From assembly GCF_021887715.1 (NCBI RefSeq), contig NZ_JAIQXX010000001.1, positions 248,001 to 312,000 on the forward strand: a stretch of 64,000 bases of DNA. Reading direction: 5' to 3'. Positions within the stretch are counted from its first letter, which is position 1. Every line of letters starts with the position of its first letter. Shown here in pieces: positions 1-8,939 of this stretch. The translations under genes were made by a program, and so were the position numbers. The stretch comes from Winogradskyella immobilis (GTDB lineage: Bacteria; Bacteroidota; Bacteroidia; Flavobacteriales; Flavobacteriaceae). Below the pieces are notes generated by a model. That model had not been told where the DNA came from, searched no databases, and worked only from the letters and a program-made list of their open reading frames with translations.

Positions 1-1
1 A

Positions 2-916
2 GAAGATTTAAGCCCAGTGAGTAACGATTTACTATTTCGTTACGAAGGCGAAGGTGGATTAAACAAAGTGTTTTTGGGTACAGGTTATCAAATTAATAAC
101 AATTTAAGAGTAGGTGTAGATGTAAATTATAACTTCGGAAATATTCAAAACAGTGCTATAGAATTTGTTTATGATGATGAAGGGAATTTGGTTCAATTTC
201 AAACTCGAGAGAATAATAGATCAGATTTAACAGGGGTTAATTTTAACCTTGGTATTGCGTACAATAAAAAAGTTACTGAAAAGCTAGAATTATCAGCTAC
301 AGCAGCTTTCTCACCAGAAAGTAATTTAACATCGACAAACGATCGCTCCCTATCTACAATAGTAATAAACGGTTTTACAGGAGCTGAGGTTGTGCAAAAC
401 ACTATAGATTTAAACCTAAATAATACAAATTTGGCAGAAACAGATTTAACTTTGCCATCTCGCTTGTCTTTTGGAGCTGGTATAGGAGAATCAAAACACT
501 GGTTTGTTGGAGCTGAATACATAGCGCAAAACACAAGCGAATTTGATAACCCTATTTTTAGTACCACGAATTCTTCTTTTGAAGATGCATCTTCAATTTC
601 TATAGGAGGGTTTTATATCCCAAATTATAATTCTTTCTCTAAATACTTAAGTAGAGTAGTTTATAGAGCGGGTTTTAGAGTAGAAAACACAGGTTTAGTT
701 GTAAATAATGAGTCCATAGACGAGTTTGGCATATCTTTTGGTTTAGGTTTACCGGTTGGCAAGCCTACGGGAGGATTATTCTCAGAGATAAATCTCGGAT
801 TTGAATATGGAGAACGTGGTACAACAAACCAGAATTTAATAAGAGAGAAATTTTTTAATTTCAACGTCAGTCTATCTTTAAGTGATAGATGGTTTCAAAA
901 ACGAAAATATAACTAA
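2..916 (+). CDS. Outer-membrane beta-barrel protein, 5' end outside window
   Basis: The frame is open from the first bases of the window, so the N-terminus and any signal peptide are missing; a GTG at 17 is only an internal codon. The visible 305 residues alternate polar and hydrophobic residues and are rich in Gly, Asn, Ser and aromatics (for example GTGYQINNNLRVGVDVNYNF near the start), and end in a strand with a C-terminal aromatic/Asn end, which fits a transmembrane barrel. It resembles FadL/OmpP1-like barrels of Bacteroidota, but the exact family and substrate cannot be named. It lies 15 bp before the TPR protein gene and reads with the envelope genes that follow, so a shared transcript with the TPR/LptC genes is likely. 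Family placement is inference; the reading frame is certain. Confidence 0.75.
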   Translation, partial: EDLSPVSNDLLFRYEGEGGLNKVFLGTGYQINNNLRVGVDVNYNFGNIQNSAIEFVYDDEGNLVQFQTRENNRSDLTGVNFNLGIAYNKKVTEKLELSATAAFSPESNLTSTNDRSLSTIVINGFTGAEVVQNTIDLNLNNTNLAETDLTLPSRLSFGAGIGESKHWFVGAEYIAQNTSEFDNPIFSTTNSSFEDASSISIGGFYIPNYNSFSKYLSRVVYRAGFRVENTGLVVNNESIDEFGISFGLGLPVGKPTGGLFSEINLGFEYGERGTTNQNLIREKFFNFNVSLSLSDRWFQKRKYN

Positions 917-931
917 CAAAAATTAAAAACG

Positions 932-2314
932 ATGAAGACGAAAGTTACTTTACTATTGTTAGCACTATGTGCAAGCTTTACTATGAGTTATGGACAGGAA
1001 GAAGAAGGCGGTCAAAATGAAGACTGCGCAAATAACCTATCTATTTTTGATACTAATGTCAAAAGCAAAAAATTAGATGATGCTTATGGTCCTTGGATGG
1101 AAGTCAGAGAAAAATGCCCTAAATTTCATGAAGCTATATACTCTAGAAGTAGAGGACAAGCTATTTTAAAAAATAAAATTACTAAAAGTAACGGTACGGA
1201 AAAAGTTACATTTATCAAAGATCATCTAAAATTATATGAGCAGTATAATCAATATTACCCTTCTAAGGAATCTAAAGGTAAAATGTTAGTAGATAAAGGA
1301 TTGATGACCTATAAATACAAAAAAGATTTAGGCGCTACTAATGATGATGTTTACAAACTTTTTGATGATGCCTTTCAAAATGATCGTAAAAATTTTACTG
1401 ATGCCCAAGCACTATATATTTATTTTTCTATAGAAGTAGATTTATTTGATGCAGGTAAAAGAGAAGCACAGCAATTATTTGACAAGTATGATGATGTTAA
1501 AGAAAAAATAGAGTTAGAGATTGAGAATCATACAGGTAAGTTAAATAAATATGTAGCTAAGGAAGAAGCAGGCACTACATTGTCTAAAAGAGAAGCTAGC
1601 CTTAAAAGGTTTTCTGAACAAAACTTAGTTGCATATGATAAAGTTTCAGGGAGTATAGATACAAAAATCGGTAATAGAGCAACTTGTGAAGTTTTAATTC
1701 CATTATACCAAAAAGATTTTGATACTAATAAAAATGATGCCCAATGGTTACAACGTGCTATGAATCGTATGTTTAATAAAGGTTGTAAAGAAGATCCATT
1801 ATTTGTGAAATTAGTAGAGCAAAAGAATACTATAGAGCCTACAGCAAATACAACATTTTATCTGTATACTATTACTGGTGAGCAAAAGTATTTGGATCAG
1901 ACAATCGCTTTAGAAAAAGATCCATTAAAAAAAGCTAAATTATATAAAAACCTAGCTAACGAATTTAAATCTAAAGGAAGTTACGGTAAGGCAAGACAAT
2001 ATTATAGAGAGGCTTTAAAGTTAAATCCTTCAGATGGTTCTCCTTATTTGAGAATAGCCTCTATGTATGCCAATAGTGCTAAAAATTGTGGAGATTCTCC
2101 ATTTAATCAAAGAGCTGTATTTTGGTTAGCAGCTAGTGAAGCACGTAAAGCTGGTAGAGCAGATACTCGTTTAAAGAAGGTAGCAGCTCAAAATGCAGAA
2201 AGTTACTCAGCAAAAGCACCTTCTAAAAGTGATATATTTAGTGCAGATATGGGAGGTAAAACCATAAAAGTTGGTTGTTGGATAGGCAGTTCTGTAACCG
2301 TGCCTAAAAGCTAA
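932..2314 (+). CDS. Secreted TPR-repeat protein
   Basis: A 460-residue protein with a Sec signal peptide (charged MKTKV, hydrophobic LLLLALCASF, cleavage after about SYGQ), so it acts in the periplasm or at the outer membrane. The clearest tetratricopeptide unit is at about residues 335-380 (LYKNLANEFKSKGSYGKARQ followed by YYREALKLNPSDGSPYLRIA), with more helical, Lys-rich repeats before it. TPR proteins serve as protein-binding scaffolds; the partner here is unknown. The gene sits 15 bp after a barrel gene and its stop is one base before the lptC start, so the three are probably cotranscribed. A terminator-shaped hairpin lies just inside lptC and may end part of this transcript. Confidence 0.8.
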   Translation: MKTKVTLLLLALCASFTMSYGQEEEGGQNEDCANNLSIFDTNVKSKKLDDAYGPWMEVREKCPKFHEAIYSRSRGQAILKNKITKSNGTEKVTFIKDHLKLYEQYNQYYPSKESKGKMLVDKGLMTYKYKKDLGATNDDVYKLFDDAFQNDRKNFTDAQALYIYFSIEVDLFDAGKREAQQLFDKYDDVKEKIELEIENHTGKLNKYVAKEEAGTTLSKREASLKRFSEQNLVAYDKVSGSIDTKIGNRATCEVLIPLYQKDFDTNKNDAQWLQRAMNRMFNKGCKEDPLFVKLVEQKNTIEPTANTTFYLYTITGEQKYLDQTIALEKDPLKKAKLYKNLANEFKSKGSYGKARQYYREALKLNPSDGSPYLRIASMYANSAKNCGDSPFNQRAVFWLAASEARKAGRADTRLKKVAAQNAESYSAKAPSKSDIFSADMGGKTIKVGCWIGSSVTVPKS

Positions 2315-2315
2315 A

Positions 2316-2873
2316 ATGAATACAACGTATTTACATACAATAAAAAACATAGTCATAGCTTTTGCTGTGACTATGTTTTTTTCATGTAAAAACAATTTTG
2401 ATGATGTGCAAAAAATAGGTGTTTTACAAAATGAACCTATTGGCATTGCGGATACCATTAATTTAAAGTATTCAGACTCTATAGGTATATTAGCAGCTAA
2501 CCTTATAAGTCCTAAAATGCTAGATTATTCTAATCGTATTTTTGGATTTTCAGAATTTCCTAAAGGTATAGAGCTTATTATATATGATAAAGATAGAAAC
2601 GAAAGTAAAATCTTTGCAGATTATGCTATAGCATATAATAAAACAGATCTTATAGATCTTAGAGGTAATGTTATTTTAGCAACGCATAAAGGCGATTCTA
2701 TCTTTGCTCCTCAAATGTATTATGACCAAAAAACAGAATGGGTTTTTACTAATGGTGATGTAAAATTTTCTTTAGATGGTAGTTTAAGCTTTGGGAGGTT
2801 TTTTGATTCAGATCGTAACTTCGATGAATGGACAATTTTGGAACAATCTGGCGATTTTGAATTCGATAATTGA
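2316..2873 (+). CDS. lptC: LPS export ABC transporter periplasmic protein LptC
   Basis: 185 residues with a lipoprotein signal (hydrophobic segment, then FFSC with Cys24 as the lipidation site) and a C-terminal LptC/OstA-type beta-jellyroll (KIFADYAIAYNKTDLIDLRG, then YYDQKTEWVFTNGDVKF). In the Lpt system LptC hands lipopolysaccharide from the LptBFG transporter to LptA at the periplasmic side of the inner membrane. Bacteroidota LptC proteins are commonly annotated as lipoproteins of this length. The ATG follows the TPR gene stop by one base, which suggests translational coupling. The codons for the signal peptide contain a 14-bp hairpin plus T-run (2342-2381) shaped like an intrinsic terminator. 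Other lpt genes are not in the window. Confidence 0.85.
   Translation: MNTTYLHTIKNIVIAFAVTMFFSCKNNFDDVQKIGVLQNEPIGIADTINLKYSDSIGILAANLISPKMLDYSNRIFGFSEFPKGIELIIYDKDRNESKIFADYAIAYNKTDLIDLRGNVILATHKGDSIFAPQMYYDQKTEWVFTNGDVKFSLDGSLSFGRFFDSDRNFDEWTILEQSGDFEFDN
2342..2381 (+). terminator. Terminator-like hairpin inside lptC signal-peptide codons
   Basis: AAAAAACATAGTCA (2342-2355) pairs perfectly with TGACTATGTTTTTT (2368-2381) around a 12-nt loop, and the right arm ends in a run of seven T. The stem is 14 bp and begins 26 nt after the lptC ATG. It has the form of a Rho-independent terminator but lies in coding sequence, so it would work only when ribosomes do not cover it. Confidence 0.5.
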
Positions 2874-2889
2874 GAAATAGTTACCTTTG
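2857..2889 (+). promoter_or_regulatory. Promoter, TTG-N22-TACCTTTG
   Basis: TACCTTTG at 2882-2889 matches the Bacteroidota -7 consensus TAnnTTTG exactly, with TTG at 2857-2859 at a spacing of 22. It overlaps the 3' end of lptC and would start transcription about 16 bases before the 61-residue gene and the CorC-like gene behind it. Confidence 0.6.
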
Positions 2890-2911
2890 TAGTCCATTAG
2901 ATATTTAATAA

Positions 2912-3097
2912 ATGAAAATTTTAAAATTCTTTCAATACGCTTACATAATTTTTGCAGCTTTATTCTTTTGGGATGCTATTACAAAATGGTCAACAGATAG
3001 AAATCGCGCATATATCTCATTATTATTTACTGCATTAGCTATATTTATGTTTTTCTTTCGTAAACGTTTTAGGAAAAAATTTGAAAATCGTAACTAA
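2912..3097 (+). CDS. Small membrane protein, unknown function
   Basis: A 61-residue protein with two hydrophobic segments (about residues 7-21 and 34-50) separated by a short polar loop (TKWSTDRNR) and a strongly basic end (FRKRFRKKFENRN), which predicts a hairpin in the inner membrane with both ends in the cytoplasm. No family is recognised. It sits 3 bp before the CorC-like gene and has its own promoter-like TACCTTTG, so the two are probably one unit. Position between lptC and the CorC-like gene supports a real gene, since it is compactly spaced and has an ATG. Confidence 0.65.
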   Translation: MKILKFFQYAYIIFAALFFWDAITKWSTDRNRAYISLLFTALAIFMFFFRKRFRKKFENRN

Positions 3098-3100
3098 ACA

Positions 3101-4390
3101 ATGGTTACAAACGTAGTTATAATTATAACTTCACTTTTTTTATCGGCATTCTTCTCAGGGATGGAGATCGCTTATGTTTCGTCTAATAAAATCCATATTG
3201 AGTTAGAAAAGAAGCAAGGAGGTTTTTTAGGAAATATTCTTTCAAAACTAACCGCCAAACCTTCTAAGTTTATTGCCACTATGCTTATTGGTAATAATAT
3301 AGCTTTAGTAATTTACGGTTTTAAAATGGGAGATGTGTTAGTCAATTGGCTACAGAGTTTTTTGCCTTCAGATAGTACATTTGTAAATTTAATAACGGGA
3401 GACTTCTTGTTGTTTTCTCAAACCGTTATTTCTACCCTAATTATTTTATTGACGGCAGAGTTTTTACCTAAAGTGTTTTTTCAAATGTATTCTAATACAC
3501 TTTTAAAGGTATTGGCATTACCAACATATCTATTCTATATTTTATTTTCAATCATTTCAAATTTTGTAATCTGGATTTCAGATTTTGTTTTAAAAACCTT
3601 TTTTAAAACAGAAGGAGATATGGTGGAGTTGGCATTAACTAAAGTAGAATTAGGTAATTTTATTACAGAGCAGATGGAGTCTGTAGAAGATGATGATGAA
3701 GTGGATAGCGAAATACAAATCTTTCAAAATGCTTTAGAGTTTACAGAGGTAAAAGCAAGAGAAGTAATGATACCTCGTACAGAAATTACTGCTATTGACA
3801 TCTCTGATTCTGTTGAAAACCTAAGTAAATTATTTATAGAAACGGGTTATACTAAAATCATAGTCTATAAAAACTCAATTGATGATATTTTAGGCTATGT
3901 GCATTCATTTGAATTATTTAACAACCCAAAGACTATAAAATCAATTTTAATACCAGTTGGTTTTGTGCCAGAAACCATACTTATTAAAGATGTTTTAAAT
4001 ATTTTAACTAAAAAACGAAAAAGTATAGCAGTAGTTATTGATGAATACGGCGGCACTTCAGGTATTATGTCTGTAGAAGATATTATTGAAGAATTATTTG
4101 GCGAAATTGAAGATGAACACGACTCTATTGCGCTAATAGAAGAGCAAATAGGAGAGAATAACTACAGATTTTCTGCACGTTTAGAAGTTGATTACTTAAA
4201 TGAAACGTATAAACTTAATTTGCCAGAAAGTGATCAATACGAAACTTTAGGTGGTTTAATTGTAAACCACACAGAAGGTATTCCTCAATTAGATGACACT
4301 ATTAAAATAGATAATTTTATGTTTAAAATCATAGAAGTGTCTTCTACAAAAATAGATACAGTGCGTCTTAAAATTTTAGAAGTAGAATAA
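3101..4390 (+). CDS. CNNM/CorC family transmembrane CBS protein
   Basis: 429 residues in the order expected of the hemolysin-III-unrelated CorC/CNNM family: an N-terminal DUF21 membrane domain of four segments (about 1-160), a pair of CBS domains (about 210-340; EVMIPRTEITAIDI begins the first, VIDEYGGTSGIMSVEDIIEE marks the end of the second) and a C-terminal CorC_HlyC transporter-associated domain (about 350-429). Family members are linked to magnesium or cobalt export or tolerance and are held at the inner membrane; in Bacteroidota they are often annotated as gliding or hemolysin proteins without direct proof. Length is normal. It follows the 61-residue gene by 3 bp, and the PPIase gene starts 97 bp downstream from what looks like a separate promoter. 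Confidence 0.85.
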   Translation: MVTNVVIIITSLFLSAFFSGMEIAYVSSNKIHIELEKKQGGFLGNILSKLTAKPSKFIATMLIGNNIALVIYGFKMGDVLVNWLQSFLPSDSTFVNLITGDFLLFSQTVISTLIILLTAEFLPKVFFQMYSNTLLKVLALPTYLFYILFSIISNFVIWISDFVLKTFFKTEGDMVELALTKVELGNFITEQMESVEDDDEVDSEIQIFQNALEFTEVKAREVMIPRTEITAIDISDSVENLSKLFIETGYTKIIVYKNSIDDILGYVHSFELFNNPKTIKSILIPVGFVPETILIKDVLNILTKKRKSIAVVIDEYGGTSGIMSVEDIIEELFGEIEDEHDSIALIEEQIGENNYRFSARLEVDYLNETYKLNLPESDQYETLGGLIVNHTEGIPQLDDTIKIDNFMFKIIEVSSTKIDTVRLKILEVE

Positions 4391-4446
4391 TCGTATTAAA
4401 TGCTATAAAAACTAGAGTGTTACTTTTATTATTTATAAGAAAACGC

Positions 4447-4454
4447 TATTTTCG
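4447..4454 (+). promoter_or_regulatory. Possible -7 element TATTTTCG before the PPIase gene
   Basis: TATTTTCG differs from TAnnTTTG at one base and lies 33 bp before the ATG at 4488. No clear -33 TTG is seen at the right spacing. Confidence 0.35.
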
Positions 4455-4487
4455 CACACTTAATAAAAATGACTTTAATACCTTAAA

Positions 4488-6635
4488 ATGGCAGTTTTAA
4501 ATAAAATCAGACAGCGTTCGTTAGTTTTAATCTTAGTTATTGCATTAGCATTATTTTCTTTTGTAATCGGAGATTTGTTTAAAAATTCTGACGCTTTAAC
4601 AGGAACACCGCAAGATATCATTGCAACTGTAAATGGAGAAGATATTAAACGCGATGCGTTTATGTTTAGTGTACAAAACATGCAACAACGAGTTGGTCCT
4701 ACAACAACTGAAACCCAAGTTAAAAATAGCGTTTATAGTAATGAGCTAAGACGTATTATTTTAAATACAGAGTTAGATAAACTTGGTTTGTCTGTTGAAA
4801 AAGATCAGATGCGTGAGTTGTTAAAAAACAGCTTTGAATCGTATCCAGAATTTCAAAATAGCGATAGTATTTTCGATGTTAATCGATTAAATGCATTTAT
4901 ATCTAATTTAAAAGATATACAGCCAGAAAGCGCACCTTTAGGTAATTTGCTAGTTAATTATGCAAGTTGGACAGATAATGAACAGTCTCTTGCTAATACA
5001 GCGATGACGCAATCTTATTATAATTTAATTAAAGCTGGAGTTGGTGCTACTATTGCTGAAGCAGAAGACGAATATGAAGCAGATGCAAAAACTCTAGATA
5101 TAAATTACGTTCAAATTCCTTATACATCAATAGCTGATAGTTTAGTTACGGTAACTAAATCTGAGATTGAAGCGTATATGAAAGCGCATGAAGATGAATA
5201 TAAAGTAGAAGCTACAAGAGAAATTCTTTTTGTAGAGTTTAGAGAAGATGCATCAAAAGAAGATGAAGATGCAATAAAAGAAGAGCTTTTGACATTGAAA
5301 AATGATAAAGTAGAGTTTAACGAAAATACAAAAAAGGCTGATACAATTTTAGGTTTTGATAATACTAAAAACATAGAAGCTTTTGTAAACTCTTATTCTG
5401 ATATAAAATATGCTGATGAATTTTCTAGAGCATCTCAATTAGGTGTTGCAAAAGATAGTTTGTTAAATGCAGAAGTTGGTTCTTATTATGGCCCATACAA
5501 AGATGGTATTTATTATAAGTACTCTAAGGTTTTAGCTAAGGCAAGTTTGCCAGATTCGGTAAAAGTGCGTCATATTTTAATTCCTTATGTAGGTGCTCAA
5601 GCTGCTGGTCCAGATATTATACAAACTGCTGATGAGGCAAAAGTTACAGCAGATAGTATTTATAACGTGGTAAGACGTAGCCGTTCTAAGTTTAAAAATT
5701 TATTAGAGTTGTCGTCAGATAAAGTGAGTAATGAAAATGATGGTGTTATAGAATTTGCATATAATCAATCTTTTGCGCCAGAATTTAAATCGTATTCTTT
5801 TGATAATAAGAAAGGAGATATGGGTGTTGTGGAAACATCTTTCGGGTATCATATTGTTGAAATTTTAGATCAAACAGAGTTTAATAATACGGCTAAAGTA
5901 GCTACAATTGCTCGTAAAATTGAAGCTTCTGAAAAAACGATTGATGATGTATTTAATGCAAAATCTAAGTTTGAAATAGCAGCGGAAACTACTGAGTTTA
6001 ACGATTTGGCTAAAGAAAAAGGATTAACAGTAAGAACATCAACGTTTAAAGAGTTAGAAGAAAACATTCCTGGTTTAGGAAGCCAAAGACAAGTAGTACG
6101 TTGGGCTTTTGAGGACGATATTAAAGTTGGTGACTATAAAAGTTTTCCAATTTCTGGAGTTGGTTTTATTGTAGCTAAATTGGTTGATATTAATAAAGAA
6201 GGTTTAATGAGTGTTGAAAATGCAACAACTCCAGTTTTAGTGGAAGTAAGAAAAGAAAAGAAGGCAGAAATGATACGTGCTAAAATTTCTGCATCAACTT
6301 TAGCTGATATTGCTAACAATCAAGGTCAAACTGTAAGAACAGCAGCTGCATTAACTGAGAAAAACACAACATTATCTGGTGCTGGTATAGAACCTAAAGT
6401 TGTAGGTGCTGCATTTGGTTTAGCTCAAGGAGCAATATCAAAACCTATAGATGGAGAAAGAGGAGTTTATATTTTGCAAGTCAATAAAATTACAGAAGCA
6501 CCTAAATTAGAAAACTATGCTGCAATTATTGCACGTTTAGGGAATGCACTTAAAAACACTGTGCAAAATAAAGTGTATACTGCACTTGAAGCTGCTGCTG
6601 AAATAGATGATAATAGAGCAAAAACAGTTTACTAA
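4488..6635 (+). CDS. PpiD/SurA-like peptidylprolyl isomerase, membrane-anchored
   Basis: 715 residues. An N-terminal membrane anchor (about 11-29, LVLILVIALALFSFVIGDLF) is followed by a SurA_N-like chaperone region (about 35-220) and a parvulin rotamase domain at about 355-465 (starts VRHILIPYV; ends with FGYHIVEILD), then a C-terminal chaperone region. Such proteins help fold outer-membrane and secreted proteins leaving the Sec channel. The order anchor-chaperone-parvulin-chaperone matches PpiD more than soluble SurA. Size is typical of Bacteroidota members (about 700 residues). A strong bidirectional-type hairpin follows the stop. It fits its surroundings of envelope genes. Confidence 0.88.
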   Translation: MAVLNKIRQRSLVLILVIALALFSFVIGDLFKNSDALTGTPQDIIATVNGEDIKRDAFMFSVQNMQQRVGPTTTETQVKNSVYSNELRRIILNTELDKLGLSVEKDQMRELLKNSFESYPEFQNSDSIFDVNRLNAFISNLKDIQPESAPLGNLLVNYASWTDNEQSLANTAMTQSYYNLIKAGVGATIAEAEDEYEADAKTLDINYVQIPYTSIADSLVTVTKSEIEAYMKAHEDEYKVEATREILFVEFREDASKEDEDAIKEELLTLKNDKVEFNENTKKADTILGFDNTKNIEAFVNSYSDIKYADEFSRASQLGVAKDSLLNAEVGSYYGPYKDGIYYKYSKVLAKASLPDSVKVRHILIPYVGAQAAGPDIIQTADEAKVTADSIYNVVRRSRSKFKNLLELSSDKVSNENDGVIEFAYNQSFAPEFKSYSFDNKKGDMGVVETSFGYHIVEILDQTEFNNTAKVATIARKIEASEKTIDDVFNAKSKFEIAAETTEFNDLAKEKGLTVRTSTFKELEENIPGLGSQRQVVRWAFEDDIKVGDYKSFPISGVGFIVAKLVDINKEGLMSVENATTPVLVEVRKEKKAEMIRAKISASTLADIANNQGQTVRTAAALTEKNTTLSGAGIEPKVVGAAFGLAQGAISKPIDGERGVYILQVNKITEAPKLENYAAIIARLGNALKNTVQNKVYTALEAAAEIDDNRAKTVY

Positions 6636-6664
6636 TAATATAGTAAGCCCATAAGTTATAAATT

Positions 6665-6691
6665 AAAGCTTTGCATTTGCAAAGCTTTTTT
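6665..6691. terminator. Bidirectional terminator between PPIase and GHMP kinase genes
   Basis: AAAGCTTTGC (6665-6674) and GCAAAGCTTT (6679-6688) form a perfect 10-bp stem with a 4-nt loop, followed by T on the plus strand. It stands between two convergent genes and can serve both. Confidence 0.8.
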
Positions 6692-6694
6692 CTT

Positions 6695-7600
6695 TTAGAT
6701 GAATTGAGAATAAGGGATTACAGTAGAATACCCTTTAGATATAAAATAAGCTTCAGGGTTTATGTCAGATGCTACTAAAATAAAATCACCTCCCCAAGCG
6801 CCAAGACTTTTTATAGCTCCATCAAAGTCATTAAAAAGTAAATCTTTTACAGGTTTCTGATCTATAACTTTAGAAATAATAACCTCATGGGTGCTTATTA
6901 AAGTTTTAAAATCAGCTAAAGAATTGCATGTAATTATAGATTGTGTGATTGCATTAATAGCATCAATACTATGAGATAAATCACCTTTATGAGCTTTGTA
7001 TTTAGCAATACCTTCTCTACTATTCTGTTTTTTGTTTAGATAAACAAAGTACAGATGGTTTTTAAAAACAGGATTAAAATCAACATTAGAAACTAAAGGT
7101 TTAGTATTAGTCCGTTGGTAAAGAATTGCAGATCTCTGTTGCGCGCAAGCAATATCGTAACCGCTACCGCCAAATGTTTTTTCTAATAAAGCGTATGCAT
7201 CAATTTTAGCCCATTGCGCCATATTATTGATTAGAGTAGAAGATGTGCCTAATCCCCAAAACCTATTAAAATCTTGTTGTGTAGTGAAAGAATAACCTTT
7301 ATGTTCCTCTAAAGCATTAGGATTCAATTCCAAAACGGCATTAAAAATTTGAAGCAACCGCTCAGAAATAGGATTCGATGCATCGTGTTTTGCAATTTTA
7401 ATTTTATCAATAAAAAACTGATCTTCATACCATAGTTGGTTAGCCTCATCATAGCTTTTCCACTGTAAATGGTTAGAATCGTTTGCGTCCACAGTTAAGC
7501 TTTGCCCAAGTTTTGTTGGTAATGCTAGAGCTTTAGCACCATCAAGCACAAGATACTCTGCAGTTAATAATAATTTACCGTTGCTTTTAAAGTGTTGCAT
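6695..7600 (-). CDS. GYDIA-type GHMP kinase (mevalonate-pathway-like kinase)
   Basis: 301 residues. GHMP-kinase signs are the N-terminal substrate region (SNGKLLLTAEYLVLDGAKAL, as in mevalonate and phosphomevalonate kinases), the ATP-binding motif variant WGLGTSSTLI at about 115-124, and GGSGYDIACAQ at about 144-154, which gives the GYDIA name used for this Bacteroidota family. The exact substrate is not proved; the 1-bp overlap (TAATG) with the HMG-CoA reductase gene directly upstream points to phosphorylation of mevalonate or its phosphate in isoprenoid synthesis. No other mevalonate-pathway gene is in the window. Confidence is high for the family and moderate for the reaction. Confidence 0.8.
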   Translation of the reverse strand: MQHFKSNGKLLLTAEYLVLDGAKALALPTKLGQSLTVDANDSNHLQWKSYDEANQLWYEDQFFIDKIKIAKHDASNPISERLLQIFNAVLELNPNALEEHKGYSFTTQQDFNRFWGLGTSSTLINNMAQWAKIDAYALLEKTFGGSGYDIACAQQRSAILYQRTNTKPLVSNVDFNPVFKNHLYFVYLNKKQNSREGIAKYKAHKGDLSHSIDAINAITQSIITCNSLADFKTLISTHEVIISKVIDQKPVKDLLFNDFDGAIKSLGAWGGDFILVASDINPEAYFISKGYSTVIPYSQFI

Positions 7601-8919
7601 TAGTGATTTCTTAATGCTTTTATAGCTTCAACAACAGCGCTATGAGTTACTGTGTTGGTCTTAAAATGATTGACTATAGCATCTTTTTCCGCATTAGTAG
7701 CTTCAAATTGATTAAGTATATTCATAAGATGCATTTTCATATGACCTTTTTGAATTCCTGTGGTGGTAAGAGACTTTAGTGCAGCAAAATTTTGTGCTAA
7801 ACCTGCAACAGCAACAATTTTCATAAGATCCTTTGCGGAAGGATTTCCTAATAATTGTAATGCAAATTTAACTAAAGGATGTAATGTGGTTAAACCACCA
7901 ATGGTTCCTAAAGCTAAAGGAATTTCCATCGAAAATGTAAATGTATCTTCAGTAAGCTTACAATGTGTTAAACTGCTATATCTTCCGCTTTTTGAAGCAT
8001 AAGCATGTACACCAGCTTCTACAGCTCTAAAATCATTTCCTGTAGCTAAAACAACAGCATCGATACCATTCATTATGCCTTTGTTATGGGTTACAGCTCT
8101 ATGAGGCTCTACTTCAGCAATAGAAACAGCCTGTTTAAATTTCTCTACAAAAGCCTTTGGATTAGGGATATCTTTATCTTTTAAATCTTCAATTTTACAA
8201 CTAACTTCTGCTCTAACAATACAATCAGGAACGTAATTAGACAAAATGCTCATTACAATATGAATATCTTTTTCTACAGAAGTAAAGGTTTTAAACTCTT
8301 GAGCTTCATTAGTAAGCGTTTTTGCAAATTGTTCAAGACAAGAGTTAATAAAATTAGCACCCATAGCATCTAAAGTTTCAAACGTAACATGCAATTGATA
8401 ATAGTTGTCTAATTCATTCGTTTTATCCTTTAATTCAATATCTAAAATGCCACCTCCTCGACGTTCCATATTTTTGGTAATGTGAGAAGTTTCATTGATT
8501 AATTTAGGTTTAATAATATTAAAAAAGCGACGTAACCGTTCAGTATCTCCATGATAAGTAAAATGAACCTGACCGATTTTTGTAGTCGATAATACTTTAG
8601 CTTTAAAGCCACCACGATCAAACCAAAACTTAGCAGATTTACTGGCTGCTGCAACAACAGAACTTTCCTCAATAGCCATTGGTATGGTATAGACTTGGTC
8701 GTTGATTAAAAAATTAGGGGCAACACCAAGAGGAAGATAGAAGTTAGAAATGGTATTTTCTATAAACTCATCATGAAGTTTTTGTAACTTCTCATCTGTA
8801 TTCCAATACTGTGTTATTGTCGTTCTAGAATTAACATTGTCACTAAAATAGGTGGAAAGTAACCAGTCTATTTTTTCAGCTTTTTTAAGCTTAGAAAATC
8901 CCGAAATGGTATTTTGCAT
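7600..8919 (-). CDS. Hydroxymethylglutaryl-CoA reductase, class II type
   Basis: Converts HMG-CoA to mevalonate (or the reverse). It carries the expected signs: a catalytic Glu region (ENTISNFYLPLGVAPNF), DAMGANFINSCLE, NKGIMNGIDAVVLATGNDFR with the catalytic Lys, and a C-terminal GHMKMH with the catalytic His. It resembles the bacterial NAD-type (degradative) class II enzymes, here probably used for isoprenoid synthesis since a GHMP kinase follows with a 1-bp overlap. An ATG at 8931 gives four more residues (MIKI), but a -7 element at 8940-8947 would put the transcript start almost on it, so the ATG at 8919 (439 residues) is preferred. Confidence 0.88.
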   Translation of the reverse strand: MQNTISGFSKLKKAEKIDWLLSTYFSDNVNSRTTITQYWNTDEKLQKLHDEFIENTISNFYLPLGVAPNFLINDQVYTIPMAIEESSVVAAASKSAKFWFDRGGFKAKVLSTTKIGQVHFTYHGDTERLRRFFNIIKPKLINETSHITKNMERRGGGILDIELKDKTNELDNYYQLHVTFETLDAMGANFINSCLEQFAKTLTNEAQEFKTFTSVEKDIHIVMSILSNYVPDCIVRAEVSCKIEDLKDKDIPNPKAFVEKFKQAVSIAEVEPHRAVTHNKGIMNGIDAVVLATGNDFRAVEAGVHAYASKSGRYSSLTHCKLTEDTFTFSMEIPLALGTIGGLTTLHPLVKFALQLLGNPSAKDLMKIVAVAGLAQNFAALKSLTTTGIQKGHMKMHLMNILNQFEATNAEKDAIVNHFKTNTVTHSAVVEAIKALRNH

Positions 8920-8939
8920 TATTTTAATCATTTAAAAAG

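Noticed and set aside
199-567. 122-residue open frame on the minus strand inside the outer-membrane barrel gene
   Set aside because: It lies fully antisense to a well-supported coding sequence, has no family motif, and its Ser/Val-rich composition is what antisense of a barrel gene gives.
7760-8002. 80-residue plus-strand frame within the HMG-CoA reductase gene
   Set aside because: Antisense shadow of a conserved enzyme, with no recognisable domain or start context.
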